Shown here: positions 5,456 through 5,697 of the stretch, piece after piece | How positions within the stretch are numbered: position 1 is the stretch's first letter | Layout of the letters: each line of letters starts with the position of its first letter | Source of the DNA: Acidobacteriota bacterium | Lineage (GTDB): Bacteria > Acidobacteriota > Thermoanaerobaculia > Multivoradales > JAHZIX01 | Reading direction: 5' to 3' | NCBI GenBank assembly: GCA_020439725.1 | Contig: JAGQSE010000815.1 | Location: 1 to 5,697 of the forward strand | DNA: 5,697 nt | Notes under the pieces: generated by a model | Told to the model about the DNA's origin: nothing | Database searches by the model: none | What the model saw: only the letters and a program-made list of their open reading frames with translations | Program-made: the position numbers and the translations under genes

Positions 5456-5697
5456 GTGATTTTGGCAAAAACTTCGGGTCTGACCGGCTGGTGCCGGTGT
5501 CTGTGTTCGTTGGTCCTTTGGCTGGTGCTGGCGATGCCCGCCGTCGCCACGCCGACGGTCGATCTCGGCGCCGGCGATCGAGTGGTCTCGCTCGAACGGG
5601 AATGGGCCTTTCAGCCCGGGGACGACCCCTCGTGGGCTGCCCCGGACTTCGATGATTCCGCCTGGCCGTTGCTCCACGTCCCCGGCGCCTGGGGCCG
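5456..5697 (+). CDS. Secreted or membrane-anchored protein with N-terminal jelly-roll-like sensory domain (cut by right edge)
   Basis: Eighty codons are visible from a GTG at 5456; the gene runs off the window. Residues 1-31 look like a signal peptide or anchor (hydrophobic SLVLWLVLAMPAVA, cleavage likely after AVA at 31). The mature start, LERE-WAFQPGDDPSWAAPDFDD-SAW...VPGAWG (about 46-80), matches the W-x-F-x-x-G-D-x-x-x-W-x-x-P-x-F-D-D-x-x-W-x-x-x-x-x-P-G-x-W pattern of galactose-binding-like or 7TMR-DISM extracellular jelly-roll domains. These often precede membrane helices and a histidine kinase, diguanylate cyclase or SpoIIE-type phosphatase, but the effector is not in view; a glycoside hydrolase with such a domain is also possible. 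The frame has a stop at 5444-5446, so the start is downstream of it: TTG 5453, GTG 5456 or TTG 5462. None has a good Shine-Dalgarno, and the promoter position suggests a leaderless message from the GTG. Confidence 0.72.
   Translation, partial: MILAKTSGLTGWCRCLCSLVLWLVLAMPAVATPTVDLGAGDRVVSLEREWAFQPGDDPSWAAPDFDDSAWPLLHVPGAWG

Overview
The window is GC-rich throughout. Its largest gene is an Oar-like TonB-dependent outer-membrane receptor with an N-terminal carboxypeptidase-regulatory-like domain. That architecture, the GC content and the downstream secreted sensor-type gene suggest a Gram-negative, diderm bacterium, most likely an acidobacterium (Acidobacteriota, possibly Thermoanaerobaculia). 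This taxonomic guess rests on gene style only; there is no rRNA or other phylogenetic marker here.

Layout. Positions 1-1500 carry a leftward (minus-strand) gene set. In transcription order it is a small multi-pass membrane protein with a CxxC...CxxH putative metal site (826-1500), a FabZ/ApeP-like hotdog dehydratase (274-741), and the first 39 codons of an FAD/NAD(P)-dependent oxidoreductase (1-119), which runs off the left edge. A hotdog dehydratase beside a flavin oxidoreductase resembles the edge of a polyketide or aryl-polyene-type pigment cluster, but no ketosynthase, ketoreductase or ACP is in view. Positions 1501-2223 hold no convincing gene. This is a divergent intergenic region with a possible sigma70-like promoter near 1606-1634, a tandem GTTACA repeat at the predicted transcription start and several perfect GC-rich stem-loops. 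If that promoter is used, the receptor mRNA has a leader of about 580 nt. Positions 2224-5280 encode the receptor (1018 aa). It has a clear Shine-Dalgarno sequence and signal peptide, and its transcript probably ends at a very strong intrinsic terminator (5313-5350). A new unit then begins: a -10-like TAGAAT lies just upstream of a rightward gene (from about 5456) encoding a signal peptide and the start of a jelly-roll-like extracytoplasmic domain, cut by the right edge.

How the parts fit. The receptor looks like a self-contained, probably highly expressed transcription unit flanked by two unrelated units: a candidate lipid or pigment biosynthesis operon on the left and a candidate membrane sensor or signalling protein on the right. 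No tRNA, rRNA, CRISPR array, insertion sequence or phage gene was seen. The most unusual part is the long structured leader or intergenic region, together with the uncharacterised metal-site membrane protein.
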